From CAWHNT01 sp963830775 (GTDB lineage Bacteria; Pseudomonadota; Alphaproteobacteria; Geminicoccales; Geminicoccaceae): DNA of 64,000 nucleotides. The stretch covers positions 62,001 through 126,000 of the forward strand of contig CAWHNT010000029.1 of assembly GCA_963830775.1 (NCBI GenBank). The letters run 5' to 3'. Shown here piece by piece: positions 1 to 9,800 of the stretch (position 1 is its first letter; every line of letters begins with the position of its first letter). A model generated the notes under the pieces. It searched no databases, was not told where the DNA came from, and worked only from the letters and a program-made list of their open reading frames with translations. Made by a program: the position numbers and the translations under genes.

Positions 1-662
1 GCGCTTGGCGCCGGCGTCACGCCCGAGACGGTCGATCACGACTTCGATCGGACGGGTCTCGCGACTGGCTGCTCAACCTCAGGGCACCCCCCAGCCTCTA
101 CCGCCCTGACCCCGATGCGGTCCTGCGCGGCAAGGCCCTCTACATGCGCGAGTGCGCCGCCTGCCACGGGCACCAGGAAGGCGACCGCTACGTCTTCGAG
201 GGCGAGTATCTGGGCAAGGTGGAGCCGAACGCGCGGCTCGGCGTCGACCCGGCCCGGCTCGACTCCTACACGGCCGAGTTCCAGCGCTACCAGGTGAGCG
301 AGCTCTTCAAGGGCACGCCCTACCAGTTCCGCCATTTCCGCAAGACCGACGGCTACGCCAACCTGCCGCTCGACGGGCTCTGGCTGCGCGCCCCCTACCT
401 GCACAACGGCGCCGTGCCGACCCTGGCCGACCTGCTCCGCCCGCCGGCGGAACGGCCCACCACATTCGTTCGCGGCCTCGACCTGCTCGACCCGGCCAAG
501 GGCGGTTTCGCGGCCCCGCCCTGCGATCCGGCCCAGCCGCCGGAGCGGGGCTTCTGCTTCGACACCGGCCTGCCCGGCAACGGCAATGGCGGCCACGCCT
601 ACGGCACGGGCCTGCCCCTGGCCGAGCGGGCCGATCTCCTCGCCTACCTCCTGACCTTCTGA
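1..662 (+). CDS. C-terminal part of a RoxA-like c-type cytochrome (5' truncated, one frameshift)
   Basis: The gene runs off the left edge. The frame that stops at 662 can be read back to about position 54. It carries one haem-attachment motif CxxCH (CAACH, bases 153-167) and later the block LWLRAPYLHNGAVPTL, which I recognise from RoxA-like/di-haem-type cytochromes c, where a near-identical block precedes the C-terminal helix. The C-terminus (TGLPGNGNGGHAYGTGL, then LLAYLLTF) also fits that group. The first 50 bases read better in frame 1 (TPETVDHDFDRTGL), so one base appears to be missing near 56. The signal peptide and any N-terminal haem lie outside the window. Such proteins act in the periplasm, in electron transfer or haem-dependent oxidation. 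The substrate is unknown. The family call is fairly secure, the precise function is not. Confidence 0.75.
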   Translation, partial: AWRRRHARDGRSRLRSDGSRDWLLNLRAPPSLYRPDPDAVLRGKALYMRECAACHGHQEGDRYVFEGEYLGKVEPNARLGVDPARLDSYTAEFQRYQVSELFKGTPYQFRHFRKTDGYANLPLDGLWLRAPYLHNGAVPTLADLLRPPAERPTTFVRGLDLLDPAKGGFAAPPCDPAQPPERGFCFDTGLPGNGNGGHAYGTGLPLAERADLLAYLLTF

Positions 663-680
663 GCATCGCGGGACCGAGAG

Positions 681-1103
681 ATGATCCAGGCGCACTCGAT
701 CTCATGGACCAAGGCCGACGCCGCGGCACGGGTGCGGACCTACCAGCGCCTGTTCGCCGCCAGCATCATCACCAACGTGATCGTGAGCCTGTTCGCGATC
801 CTGGGCCCGGTCACCATGGCCCGCCTGCTGGGCCAGCCCGACCCGTTCCCCGAGGCCTGGGTCCGGATCTGGGGTGCCACGCTGCTGGGCCTGCACGTCG
901 TCTACCTGCCGGGCCTGCGCAACCCGACCTTCTACCGCTGGCCCAACTGGTCGAGCATCGGCATCAAGTTCTGGATGACGACCATCTTCCTGCTGCAGGG
1001 AGCCGACTACATCCTCTTCGCGCTGTGGGACGCGAGCTGGGGCGTGGTGCTCCTCATCGCCTACTACCGGCTGGCACAGGCGGACATGGCCTGGCGGCCG
1101 TGA
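681..1103 (+). CDS. Small integral membrane protein, unknown function
   Basis: A 140-residue protein starting 18 bases after the cytochrome stop, so the two are probably co-transcribed. Four hydrophobic segments are visible: around residues 24-45 (AASIITNVIVSLFAILG), 62-82, 98-112 and 116-134, separated by short aromatic or charged loops. I do not recognise the family. The position behind a c-type cytochrome suggests a membrane partner or a fortuitous neighbour, but no haem or metal ligand motif is evident. The ATG at 681 follows a GGGACCGAGAG stretch that can act as ribosome binding site. Confidence 0.6.
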   Translation: MIQAHSISWTKADAAARVRTYQRLFAASIITNVIVSLFAILGPVTMARLLGQPDPFPEAWVRIWGATLLGLHVVYLPGLRNPTFYRWPNWSSIGIKFWMTTIFLLQGADYILFALWDASWGVVLLIAYYRLAQADMAWRP

Positions 1104-1110
1104 GGACCAG

Positions 1111-1834
1111 CTAGCGGCTGGACCCGAGCAGCGCCTCCGCCGATACCGTGACCACCACCTCGCTCAGGCCGGCTGCCGCCACTGGCGGGGCCATCTCGGC
1201 CTGGGCGGCCATGGCCATGCGGGCGCGGTAGGGGGGCTCGATCGGGCCGCTTGGGGTGAGGCTGATGCGGCGCCAGCCGAGGACGCGCAGGTTCAGGCCG
1301 TCGGCGGCCGTGCGGGCGGTGCGGGCCAGCGCGTCCAGGGCCTCGCTCAGGAGCTGGCGCTCGATGCCGCGACGGGTGTTGGGCGAGAGCGTCCAGGTGA
1401 GGTCCTGGATGGCCAGGCCCGAGCCCTGGAGCTCGCCGATGAGGCCCAGGAGGCCGGGGCCGTCGTCGCTGGTCAGGTTGAGCTGCTGCTCGGCCACCCA
1501 TACCGGCGGCTCGTTCTCGCGCTGCTGCTGGCTCACCATGTAGGTGCCGCTCGAACTCGCGGACCCCCGGTGCCTTGCGCGCGGTCTCCAGGGCTGCCTT
1601 CATCATCCGGTTGACGGTGTTCTGGGCCGCCGCCGGCTCCGGCGTCTCGGCGTGGGCCACCAGCGTCGCCACCAGCAGGTCCTGCGGCACCTCGCGGCGG
1701 GCGGACTCGCTGAGCTCCAGCACGGTCGGCTCGGCGGGCTGGGCGGCACCGGGCTGCCCGATCGGCTGGGCCGCGAGCGGCAGGCTGGCCAAGCCGGCGA
1801 GCAGGGCGAGCGCTACCAGGGGCGTCTTCGGCAA
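1111..1834 (-). CDS. SIMPL (DUF541) domain periplasmic protein, frameshifted
   Basis: Read on the minus strand. The TTG at 1834 is the best start: GGAG lies seven bases upstream and it yields a clean signal peptide (PKTPLVALALLAGLASLPLA). The mature part begins VLELSESARREVPQDLL, the typical opening of SIMPL/DUF541 proteins, and the C-terminal half (WVAEQQLNLTSDD, then LSEVVVTVSAEALL) is also typical. The halves are in different frames. Near 1548, skipping one base (GAG C GGC ACC TAC) joins REFE to GTYMVSQQQ. The total length of 724 bases (241 codons plus one) agrees with a +1 indel. SIMPL proteins are periplasmic or membrane-associated with poorly defined stress roles. If the shift is real, the protein would be truncated at about 95 residues plus a nonsense tail. 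Confidence 0.7.
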
Positions 1835-1895
1835 GGCAGGTCTCCACGAGGGCGGCCCGGAGCCTAGCACCGACGCGGGGGCGGCCATAGAAGGC

Positions 1896-3617
1896 TCAGG
1901 CGGCAGTCACGCTGTCCGGCGATGCCTCCTTGAGAGGGGCCTCGATCACGAAGCTGGTGCCGTGGCCGCCGGGCGGGGCGGGCTCGACATGGAAGGCTCC
2001 GCCGAGCTGGCGCACCAGGGCCTGCACCAGGCGCATGCCGAGGCCGGAGGAGGTGGTCGGGGAGAAGCCGTCGGGCAGGCCCACGCCGCGATCGGAGACG
2101 GAGAGGCGGACCAGCGCACCCGGGCTCTCGAAGTCGACCACCACGCTGCCCAGCGAGCCCGGCGGGTAGGCATGCTTCCAGGCGTTGGTGATGAGCTCGT
2201 TCGCGATCAGCGCCAGAGGTGCCACCATGTCGGTCGGCAGCTCGACGTCGGCCGCGTCCACGATCAGGCGCCGCTCGCCCACCATCTCGGTGAGCGAGCT
2301 CTCGAGCTCGGCGCAGAGGTCGCGCAGGTAGGCGCCGAAGGCAACGGTCTCGACCCGGTCGGTGCGGTAGAGGCGCTCGTGGATCCGGGCCACCGTCGCC
2401 ACCCGGCGCTGCGCCTCGGCCAGTCCGTCGCTGAGCTCCGGTGCCCGGGCCTGCTTCGCCTGGAGCGCCAGCAGGCTCGAGACGAGCTGGAGCGAGTTCT
2501 TGACCCGGTGGTTGACCTCGCGGAGCAGCACGTCGCGGCGGGCCACCGCCTCCTCCAGACTGGCGTTGGCCCTCTGCAGCTCCAGCGTGCGCTCCTGCAC
2601 CCTGGCGTCGAGCGAGCGGGCGAAGGCCTCGCCGTGCCTGGCCTGGCGGTAGGCGAGCACGCCCAACCCAAGGGAAGCGCCGGCGGTGGCGCCAGCGGCC
2701 ACGAGATAGGCCCAGAGCCGGCTGCGCCAGAGCTGCAGGGCGGCCCCGCGGCCTAGCCCGACCACGACATAGGCACCGTAGTTGGGCACGCGCTGGGAGG
2801 CGTAGAGCCGCTGTCCGCCGCCGAGCTCCGTCGGCCGCTCGCCCACGAAGCTGCCGCGGTCGACGTGGCGCACCGGGGCCAGGAGCTCCTCGGTCCTGAT
2901 TGCCAGGAGCTGCTCGACCGGCAGAGTAGGCTCGCGCAGGAGCGGCCGCAGGTTCTCGTCGAGCAGCCAGAAGGAGACGTCGCGGTCGACCGCGAGGCTG
3001 CTGTAGAGGGAGCGGATATAGTCCGCCGAGACGGAGACCTGGACGAAGCCGCGGAACGGCCCGAACGTAGGCTCGAGCCGGCGGCTCGTGGTGACCAGGA
3101 CCGCGTTGGTGTAGCGGTTGTCGGGCAGCAGGCCGATGAAGAAATGGTCGGGCCGATCGCGCGCCGCCGTGAAGTAGGCGCGGTCGGCGGCGCTCACCTG
3201 CGGGGTGGGGTAGGCGCGCGAGGTGACGACGGCATTGCCCTCCTTGTCGCCGATCCAGATCGCGACGACGTAAGGTGCGGAGCTTGCCAGGCGCTGCAGC
3301 GCCTCGTGTGTCGCCCGGTCGCCCGGGATGGGACCGTCGGGGCCGGCGAGGCGAATGGCCTCGCGCATCACGAAGTTCGTGGTCTCGAACAGCCGGTTGG
3401 CGTGCTCGGCCAGCACCGCCGCGAGATTGCGGCCGACGACCTCGGTCTCGTGCAGCGTCTGCTGGCGGTCGCGCCAGGCGATATACGAGAAGAGGGCGAC
3501 GACGATGGCGATCGCCAGGGCCGTGGCCGCGGCGATGGTTCGCGGCAGGCTCGGTCGCCAGGCTGGCCATAGACGCGGGCCGTCGTCCAGGGCGTGAGCG
3601 GCCGGGCCGCTCCTCAT
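1896..3617 (-). CDS. Membrane-bound sensor histidine kinase, PDC-type sensor plus HisKA_2/HATPase
   Basis: 573 residues. There are transmembrane helices at about residues 29-47 and 302-323. The extracytoplasmic domain between them has the length and pattern of a double-Cache/PDC sensor (DRAYFTAARDRPDHFFIG is typical). A short coiled stretch (LDARVQERTLELQRANASL) leads into the HisKA_2 dimerisation helix with the phospho-acceptor His370 in REVNHRVKNSLQLVSSLL. The ATPase domain shows the N box ANELITNAWKHA (about 472-483) and a GVGLPDG loop. This kinase class is common in alphaproteobacteria and often feeds single-domain or PhyR-type regulators. No response regulator is adjacent, so it is an orphan kinase. 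The ligand is unknown. Confidence 0.9.
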   Translation of the reverse strand: MRSGPAAHALDDGPRLWPAWRPSLPRTIAAATALAIAIVVALFSYIAWRDRQQTLHETEVVGRNLAAVLAEHANRLFETTNFVMREAIRLAGPDGPIPGDRATHEALQRLASSAPYVVAIWIGDKEGNAVVTSRAYPTPQVSAADRAYFTAARDRPDHFFIGLLPDNRYTNAVLVTTSRRLEPTFGPFRGFVQVSVSADYIRSLYSSLAVDRDVSFWLLDENLRPLLREPTLPVEQLLAIRTEELLAPVRHVDRGSFVGERPTELGGGQRLYASQRVPNYGAYVVVGLGRGAALQLWRSRLWAYLVAAGATAGASLGLGVLAYRQARHGEAFARSLDARVQERTLELQRANASLEEAVARRDVLLREVNHRVKNSLQLVSSLLALQAKQARAPELSDGLAEAQRRVATVARIHERLYRTDRVETVAFGAYLRDLCAELESSLTEMVGERRLIVDAADVELPTDMVAPLALIANELITNAWKHAYPPGSLGSVVVDFESPGALVRLSVSDRGVGLPDGFSPTTSSGLGMRLVQALVRQLGGAFHVEPAPPGGHGTSFVIEAPLKEASPDSVTAA

Positions 3618-3805
3618 GCACGCCCCCAGGTGCCTGGCGGCAGGCCCCGACCGGCTGCCGCCAGGGAGTGGTCCTGCATATCGCCGCTCAAAGTTTGCTC
3701 ATCATCCATCGGGCCAGCCGCGCAGCCTCAGCCGTACTATCGGTTCCGTACGGTTGTGCCTTGAAATCACGAGGGTTACCAGCCTCGGAGCCGGACCGGC
3801 CCAGC

Positions 3806-4735
3806 TCAGCAGGGCCGCTGGTCGGTGCAGGGACCGTGCTCGACCTCGACCGTCGCGTGGCCGATCCCGAACCGCTCGTGCAGGCGCAGCTTGATGGCGG
3901 TGAGCGTGCCGTCCGGCGGACCGGGGTCGCCCAGCCTCGCATGCAGCGTCACCATCCGCTTGCGCTCGGTGAGCGACCAGACATGGACATGGTGGACGTC
4001 GCTGACGTTGGGCACGTTGGCCATGATGTCCGGCCCGATCTCGCGCGCGTCCACGCCGGCAGGCGCCCCTTCGAGCAGGATGTGGCCCGCCTCCGCGACC
4101 AGCCGCCAGGCGGAGCGCAGCACGAGCAGGCCCACCAGCACCGAGAGGATGGGGTCGATCGGCGTCCAGCCGGTGGCCAGGATCACGACGCCGGCCACGA
4201 TCGCCGCGACCGAGCCCAGGAGATCGCCCAGCACGTGCAGGAGGGCGCCGCGGATGTTGAGGCTGGTCCGGTCGCCACCATGCAGGATGGCGAAGACGGC
4301 GAGGTTCACGATCAGGCCGGCGACCGCCACCACCAGCAGCGTGCCGCCCAGCACCGGTGCCGGCTCGAGCAGCCGACCCGCCGCCTCGACCAGGATCCAC
4401 AAGGCGACCAGGAACAGCACGATGCCGTTGGTGAAGGCGGCCACGATCTGGAAGCGGTCGAAGCCATAGGTGCGGCGCCAGTCGGCCGGGCGGCGGCCGA
4501 TGCGGAAGGCGAGCCAGGCGAGGGCCAGGGCCACGGCGTCGGTCAGCATGTGCGCGGCGTCGGCCAGGAGTGCGAGCGAGCCCGCCAGCAGCCCGCCCAC
4601 GACCTCGGCCAGCATGAAGCCGCCGGTCAGCAGCGCTGCCCAGAACACGCGCCGCTCGTTCGCGCCATGGTCATGCGCGCCGCCGTGAGCGTGCGCGTGG
4701 TCGTGGCCGTGATCATGCGAATGGGTGTGTGCCAT
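3806..4735 (-). CDS. CDF-family cation efflux transporter (CzcD/ZitB type)
   Basis: 309 residues. The N-terminus is a histidine-rich metal-binding tail (HTHSHDHGHDHAHAHGG). Six transmembrane helices follow. The intramembrane metal site has the zinc-type HD-HD layout: His62/Asp66 in helix 2 (ADAAHMLTDA) and His167/Asp171 in helix 5 (LHVLGDLLGS). The C-terminal cytosolic domain (VPNVSDVHHVHVWSLTE) is the usual CDF dimerisation and metal-sensing fold. It exports divalent cations, most likely Zn2+ and possibly Cd2+/Co2+, in exchange for protons at the inner membrane. It stands alone and is divergent from the TetR-RND operon. No metal-responsive regulator is next to it. The ATG at 4735 is the only sensible start, since it precedes the whole His-rich tail. 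Confidence 0.93.
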   Translation of the reverse strand: MAHTHSHDHGHDHAHAHGGAHDHGANERRVFWAALLTGGFMLAEVVGGLLAGSLALLADAAHMLTDAVALALAWLAFRIGRRPADWRRTYGFDRFQIVAAFTNGIVLFLVALWILVEAAGRLLEPAPVLGGTLLVVAVAGLIVNLAVFAILHGGDRTSLNIRGALLHVLGDLLGSVAAIVAGVVILATGWTPIDPILSVLVGLLVLRSAWRLVAEAGHILLEGAPAGVDAREIGPDIMANVPNVSDVHHVHVWSLTERKRMVTLHARLGDPGPPDGTLTAIKLRLHERFGIGHATVEVEHGPCTDQRPC

Positions 4736-4847
4736 GCCGCCAAGGTAATGCGGCCGGTTGCGCGTCGCAGCCCCTTTTCAGGTACCTGCGGTGTGACATC
4801 GGCCTGAAACAATCCTGCCGCACGCTCGCAGCGCTTGCGCGAGCCTT

Positions 4848-4863
4848 GTAAGTGTGCGCTTAC
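4848..4863. promoter_or_regulatory. Putative TetR operator
   Basis: Inverted repeat GTAAG-N6-CTTAC, 30 bases upstream of the tetR start and in the tetR/CDF intergenic region. Perfect five-base arms with a six-base spacer resemble operators of autoregulated TetR repressors that control RND pumps. Assignment rests only on symmetry and position. Confidence 0.4.
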
Positions 4864-4892
4864 TTAGCGCTCCGCAGGGATCGGAAGCACGG

Positions 4893-5585
4893 ATGACGCG
4901 CACCCGCCTCGATTTCGAGGGGCGCCGGAAGGCCATTGTCGAGGCGGCGATGCCGCTGTTCGCACGGCACGGCTTCGCCGGGACGACGACCAAGGAGATC
5001 GCCAAGGCCGCCGCCGTGTCGGAGGCGCTGGTGTTCCAGCACTTCCCGAGCAAGGCCGCCCTCTACCAGGAGATCCTGCAGCAGGGCTGCCAGGGTGACC
5101 CTGGGCTCGAGGCGCTGGCTGCCCTGCCGCCCTCGACCGCCACCGTGGTGCGGATGACCGAGCTCCTGCTCGACTGCTTCGTCCGCGGCGGCGCTTCCGA
5201 GCCCAAGGAGCGCGACTGCCGCCACCGGCTGGCGCTCAACAGCTTCCTGGATGACGGCGAGTACCTGCTGCTGCTGCATGGCTGGGTGATGGAGCGGATC
5301 TATCCCCTGTTCCGCAACGCCATGGAGGCGGCCGAGGGTGCCGGCGATCTCAGGCCCGACGCCATAGCGGCTGCCGCCAACGGCTTCTGGTTCGCGCAGC
5401 ACGTGGCGGCGGCCATCGCCTATGCCCGGCTGCCGGGCCGCAGCACCGTTCCCTACGAGGGCGAGATCGACCGCGTGATCGCGGACGCCACCCTCTTCAT
5501 CCTCCGCGGGCTCGGCCTGAAGGACGAGGCGATCGCCCTTCATCTGGCCGACGCCGGCCCTGCCGCGGCCCGAGCCGCCGCTTGA
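4893..5585 (+). CDS. TetR/AcrR-family transcriptional repressor of the RND pump
   Basis: 230 residues from the ATG at 4893, which has AGGGA-type ribosome binding sequence just upstream. A GTG at 4854 is in frame but would sit inside the putative operator. The N-terminal helix-turn-helix is canonical (MPLFARHGFAGTTTKEIAK, then EALVFQHFPSKAALYQEIL), followed by an all-helical ligand-binding domain. Its stop overlaps the earliest possible start of the RND adaptor gene, so the three genes form one operon. By analogy with AcrR/MexR-like systems it should repress the operon until a toxic compound binds. The inducer cannot be read from sequence. Confidence 0.9.
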   Translation: MTRTRLDFEGRRKAIVEAAMPLFARHGFAGTTTKEIAKAAAVSEALVFQHFPSKAALYQEILQQGCQGDPGLEALAALPPSTATVVRMTELLLDCFVRGGASEPKERDCRHRLALNSFLDDGEYLLLLHGWVMERIYPLFRNAMEAAEGAGDLRPDAIAAAANGFWFAQHVAAAIAYARLPGRSTVPYEGEIDRVIADATLFILRGLGLKDEAIALHLADAGPAAARAAA

Positions 5586-5617
5586 CCACCACCGAGCAAC
5601 GTTCCGACAGGTCGTCC

Positions 5618-6814
5618 ATGGCTGCCACCCTCTTCGACGAAGCACGCGACCGCCCGAGCAAGGGCGAGAAGCGCGCCACCCGGCGCGGGCTCGTGATCCG
5701 CTTCCTGATCGTGGCCCTGCTGGTCGGTGGCCTCGGCGGTGGCTTGTGGTTCTTCAACGAGTTCCGCAGCAAGGCGATCGCCGGCTTCTTCGCCAGCAAC
5801 GTCCCGCCGCCCACGCCCGTTTCGGCCGCCCCGGCGCAGGCCGGCCCGATGGCGCGCTATCTGGGCGGCATCGGCTCGCTCGCCGCCATCCGGCAGGTGG
5901 CGGTCTCGCCCGAGGTCGAGGGCCGGGTGGCCGAGATCCTGTTCGAGCCGGGTGCCGTGGCGAGGAAGGGCGACCCGCTGGTGCAGCTCAACGACGCGCC
6001 CGAGCGCGCCGACCTCGCCAACTACGAGGCCCAGGTCAAGCTGGCGCAGGCCAATCTCGGCCGCACCCAGCGCCTGGCACGGAACGACTTCGCGGCCCAG
6101 GCCACTGTCGACCAGAACCAGGCCCTGCTCGAGCAGGCCCAGGCCGGCATCGCCAAGACCCAGGCGCTGATCGAGCAGAAGCTGGTCAAGGCCTCCTTCG
6201 ACGGCGAGCTCGGCATCCGCAAGGTCGAGTACGGCCAGCAGGTGAAGCCGGGCGACGATCTCGTCACCCTCACCGACATCGACCGGCTCTACGTCAACTT
6301 CACCGTGCCGGAGCAGGCGCGCGCCCAGGTGCAGATCGGGCAGGAGGTCGAGGTCACGGTCGACGCCTATCCGGGCCGGGTCTTCAAGGCGAAGCTCTTG
6401 ACGCTCGAGCCGCAGATCGACCCCTCGACCCGGACCATCCGGCTCCAGGCCAAGATGGACAACGATGACCGCGCCCTGCTGCCCGGCATGTTCGCCAATG
6501 CGAGGCTGGTCCTGCCGCCCGAGCCCGAGGTGGTGACCGTGCCCGAGACCGCCGTCACCCGCACGCTCTACGGCGATTCGATCTTCGTCGTGCGCGAGGA
6601 GGGTGGCGGCCAGAACGGCCAGCCGGCGCAGAAGGCGGTCCAGACCCAGGTGCGGACCGGCGACGTGGTCGACGGACGGGTGGCGATCCTGGAAGGGGTC
6701 AAGCCGGGCGAGCTCGTCGTGAGCTCGGGCCAGCTCAGGCTCCAGAACGGTGCGGCGGTGCGCGTGGTGCAGGACACGGCCCTGCAGCTCCCGGCCCGGC
6801 CGCCGGTGGAATAG
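5618..6814 (+). CDS. RND efflux periplasmic adaptor (membrane fusion protein)
   Basis: About 398 residues from the ATG at 5618. A TTG at 5582 overlapping the tetR stop is also in frame but has no ribosome binding sequence. One N-terminal transmembrane anchor (VIRFLIVALLVGGLGGGLWF) is followed by the lipoyl/barrel-sandwich half (VEGRVAEILFEPGAVARKGD), a helical hairpin (NYEAQVKLAQANLGRTQ), the second lipoyl half, and the beta-barrel and membrane-proximal domains (LEPQIDPSTRTIRLQAKM). No lipobox cysteine is seen, so it is anchored by the helix. It links the inner-membrane pump encoded 26 bases downstream to an outer-membrane channel. No TolC-like gene is in the operon, so the channel must be encoded elsewhere. 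Confidence 0.92.
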   Translation: MAATLFDEARDRPSKGEKRATRRGLVIRFLIVALLVGGLGGGLWFFNEFRSKAIAGFFASNVPPPTPVSAAPAQAGPMARYLGGIGSLAAIRQVAVSPEVEGRVAEILFEPGAVARKGDPLVQLNDAPERADLANYEAQVKLAQANLGRTQRLARNDFAAQATVDQNQALLEQAQAGIAKTQALIEQKLVKASFDGELGIRKVEYGQQVKPGDDLVTLTDIDRLYVNFTVPEQARAQVQIGQEVEVTVDAYPGRVFKAKLLTLEPQIDPSTRTIRLQAKMDNDDRALLPGMFANARLVLPPEPEVVTVPETAVTRTLYGDSIFVVREEGGGQNGQPAQKAVQTQVRTGDVVDGRVAILEGVKPGELVVSSGQLRLQNGAAVRVVQDTALQLPARPPVE

Positions 6815-6840
6815 CGCGGGCAGGGCGAGAGAGAAGACCG

Positions 6841-9800
6841 ATGCGCTTCACCGACATCTTCGTCCGCCGGCCGGTGCTGGCCACCGTCGTGAGCCTCCTG
6901 ATCCTGCTGATCGGGCTCAGGGCCTTCTTCACGCTCCCGATCCGGCAGTACCCCGAGCTCAAGAACACCGTGATCACGGTGACGACCCAGTATCCCGGCG
7001 CCTCCGCCGAGCTGATGCAGGGCTTCATCACCGTGCCGATCGCCCAGGCCGTCGCCGGGGCCGAGGGTGTCGAGTACCTCACCTCGAACTCGCAGCAGGG
7101 TGCGAGCACGGTGATGGCCTACATCCGGCTCAATTTCGACCCCAACAAGGCCATGACCGATGTCCTGGCCAAGGTGAACCAGGTCCGCTACCTGCTGCCG
7201 CGCGAGTCGAACGATCCCGTCATCTCGAAGACGACCGGCAACACGCTGGCCGTCATGTACATGGGCTTCGGCAGCCACGACATGCCGGGGCCTGCGATCA
7301 CGGATTACCTGACCCGCGTGGTGCAGCCTCTGCTGGCCACCGTGCCCGGCGTGGCCTCGGCCGAGATCCTGGGCGGGCAGCCCTTCGCGATGCGCGTCTG
7401 GCTCGATCCCACGCGCATGGCCGCACGCGGCGTCTCAGCCGAGGATGTGCGGGCGGCGATCCAGACCAACAACTATCAGTCGGCGGCCGGTCAGGCGAAA
7501 GGCTACTTCACGGTCACCAACATCACCGCCGACACCAGCCTCGCCAGCATCGACGACTTCAAGGCGATGGTGGTCAAGGCCGAGAACGGGGCGCTGGTGC
7601 GCCTCTCCGACATCGCCACGGTCGAGCTCGGGGCCAAGAGCAGCGACAGCTCGGTGCAGATGAACGGCCAGCACGCCGTCTTCATCGGCATCAACGCCAC
7701 CCCCGACGGCAACCCTCTGGAGATCGTCAAAGGGGTGCGCGAGCTGGTGCCCACGCTCGAGCGCGGCCTGCCGCCCGGCCTCGTGATGGAGATCCCCTAC
7801 AACTCCACCGAGTTCATCAACGCCGCGATCCACGAGGTCCAGATGACCCTGGGCGAGGCGGTGCTGATCGTCATCGTGGTCATCTTCCTGTTCCTGGGCT
7901 CGTTCCGCTCGGTGCTGATCCCGGTCGTCACCATCCCGCTCTCGATCATCGGCGCCGGCACGCTGATGCTGGCCCTGGGCTTCAGCCTCAACCTGCTCAC
8001 TTTGCTGGCCATGGTGCTGGCGATCGGCCTCGTGGTCGACGACGCCATCGTCGTGGTCGAGAACGTCTATCGCCACATCGAGGAGGGGAAGACGCCGGTC
8101 CAGGCGGCCCTGATCGGTGCCCGCGAGATCGCCGGGCCCGTGGTCACGATGACGCTCACGCTGGCCGCCGTCTACGCCCCGATCGGCTTCCTCTCGGGGC
8201 TGACGGGCTCGCTCTTCCGCGAGTTCGCGTTCACCCTCGCGGGCTCGGTGATCATCTCGGGCGTGGTGGCGCTCACCCTCTCGCCCATGATGTGCGCCTA
8301 CGTGCTGACCTCGCAGAGCCAGCACGGCCGCTTCGCGCGCCTGGTGGACCGCACCTTCAGCGCCACGACGCGCTGGTACGGCCGTCGCCTGCACGGCACG
8401 CTCGAATATCGTCCCGTCACCGCCTTCTTCGCCGTGGCCGTGCTCGCGAGCCTGCCCTTCCTCTTCCTCAACAGCAATGCCGAGCTGGCGCCCGAGGAGG
8501 ACCAGGGGGTCCTGTTCGGCGTCACCAAGGGGCCGCAGAACGCCAACATCGACTACATGGACGCCTACGGCGAGAAGGTCGACGAGGTCTTCTCCTCGTT
8601 CCCGGAGACGGTCTTCCGCTTCATCGTCGCCGGCATGGACGGGGGCCCGCGCAACGGCTTCGCCGGCATGGCTCTCAAGCCCTGGGACCAGCGCGAGCGC
8701 ACGGCCAAGGAGATCCAGCCCGAGGTCCAAGGCGCCCTGCAGCAGAACGTGACCGGCCTCCAGGCCTTCGTCTTCTCGCTGCCGCCTCTGCCCAGCAACA
8801 GCCAGGGCCTGCCGATCCAGATGGTGATCAGCTCGCCCTCGGGCTTCGAATCGGTCTACCGGGTGATGGAGGAGCTGAAGGCCGCGGCCCGCAAGAGCGG
8901 CATGTTCATCGTCACCGACAGCGACCTCCAGTTCGACAACCCGGTGATGAAGGTCGAGATCGACCGCGCCAAGGCCAACGACCTGGGCGTCAGCATGGAG
9001 ACGATCGGCAACGCGCTGGCGACCCTGCTGGGCGGCAACTACGTCAACCGCTTCAACCTCGAGGGCCGCTCCTACGAGGTGATCCCGCAGGTGCCGCGCG
9101 AGCTGCGCCTGAGCCGGGAGCGCATCACCCAGCACTATATCGAGACCCGCAGCGGCGAGCCGATCCCGCTCTCCACCGTGGTGCGCATCGGCACAGGCAC
9201 CGAGCCCAACGCGCTGACCCAGTTCAACCAGCTCAACTCGGCCACCTTCTCGGCCGTGGCGATGCCCACCGTCACCATGGGCCAGGCGGTGGACTTCCTG
9301 CGCGCCCGGGCGGCGGAGATCCTGCCGGCCGACTTCCGCTACGACTTCCTCTCGGAATCCCGGCAGTACGTGAAGGAGGGCAACCAGCTCACCTTCACCT
9401 TCGCCTTCGCCATGGTGATCATCTTCCTGGTGCTCGCGGCCCAGTTCGAGAGCCTGCGCGACCCGTTCGTGATCCTGATCTCGGTGCCGATGTCGATCTG
9501 CGGCGCCCTGATCCCGCTCTTCTTCGGCGTCTCCACCCTCAACATCTACACCCAGATCGGCCTCGTCACGCTCATCGGCCTGATCAGCAAGCACGGCATC
9601 TTGATGGTGGAGTTCGCCAACGAGCTGCAGCGCGTGGGCAATCTCGACCGCCGTGCCGCCATCGAGGAGGCGGCCAAGGTCCGCCTGCGCCCGATCCTGA
9701 TGACCACGGCCGCCATGGTGGTGGGCCTCCTGCCGCTGCTGACCGCCAGCGGTGCCGGTGCCGCCAGCCGCTTCTCGATCGGCCTCGTCATCGTGTCGGG

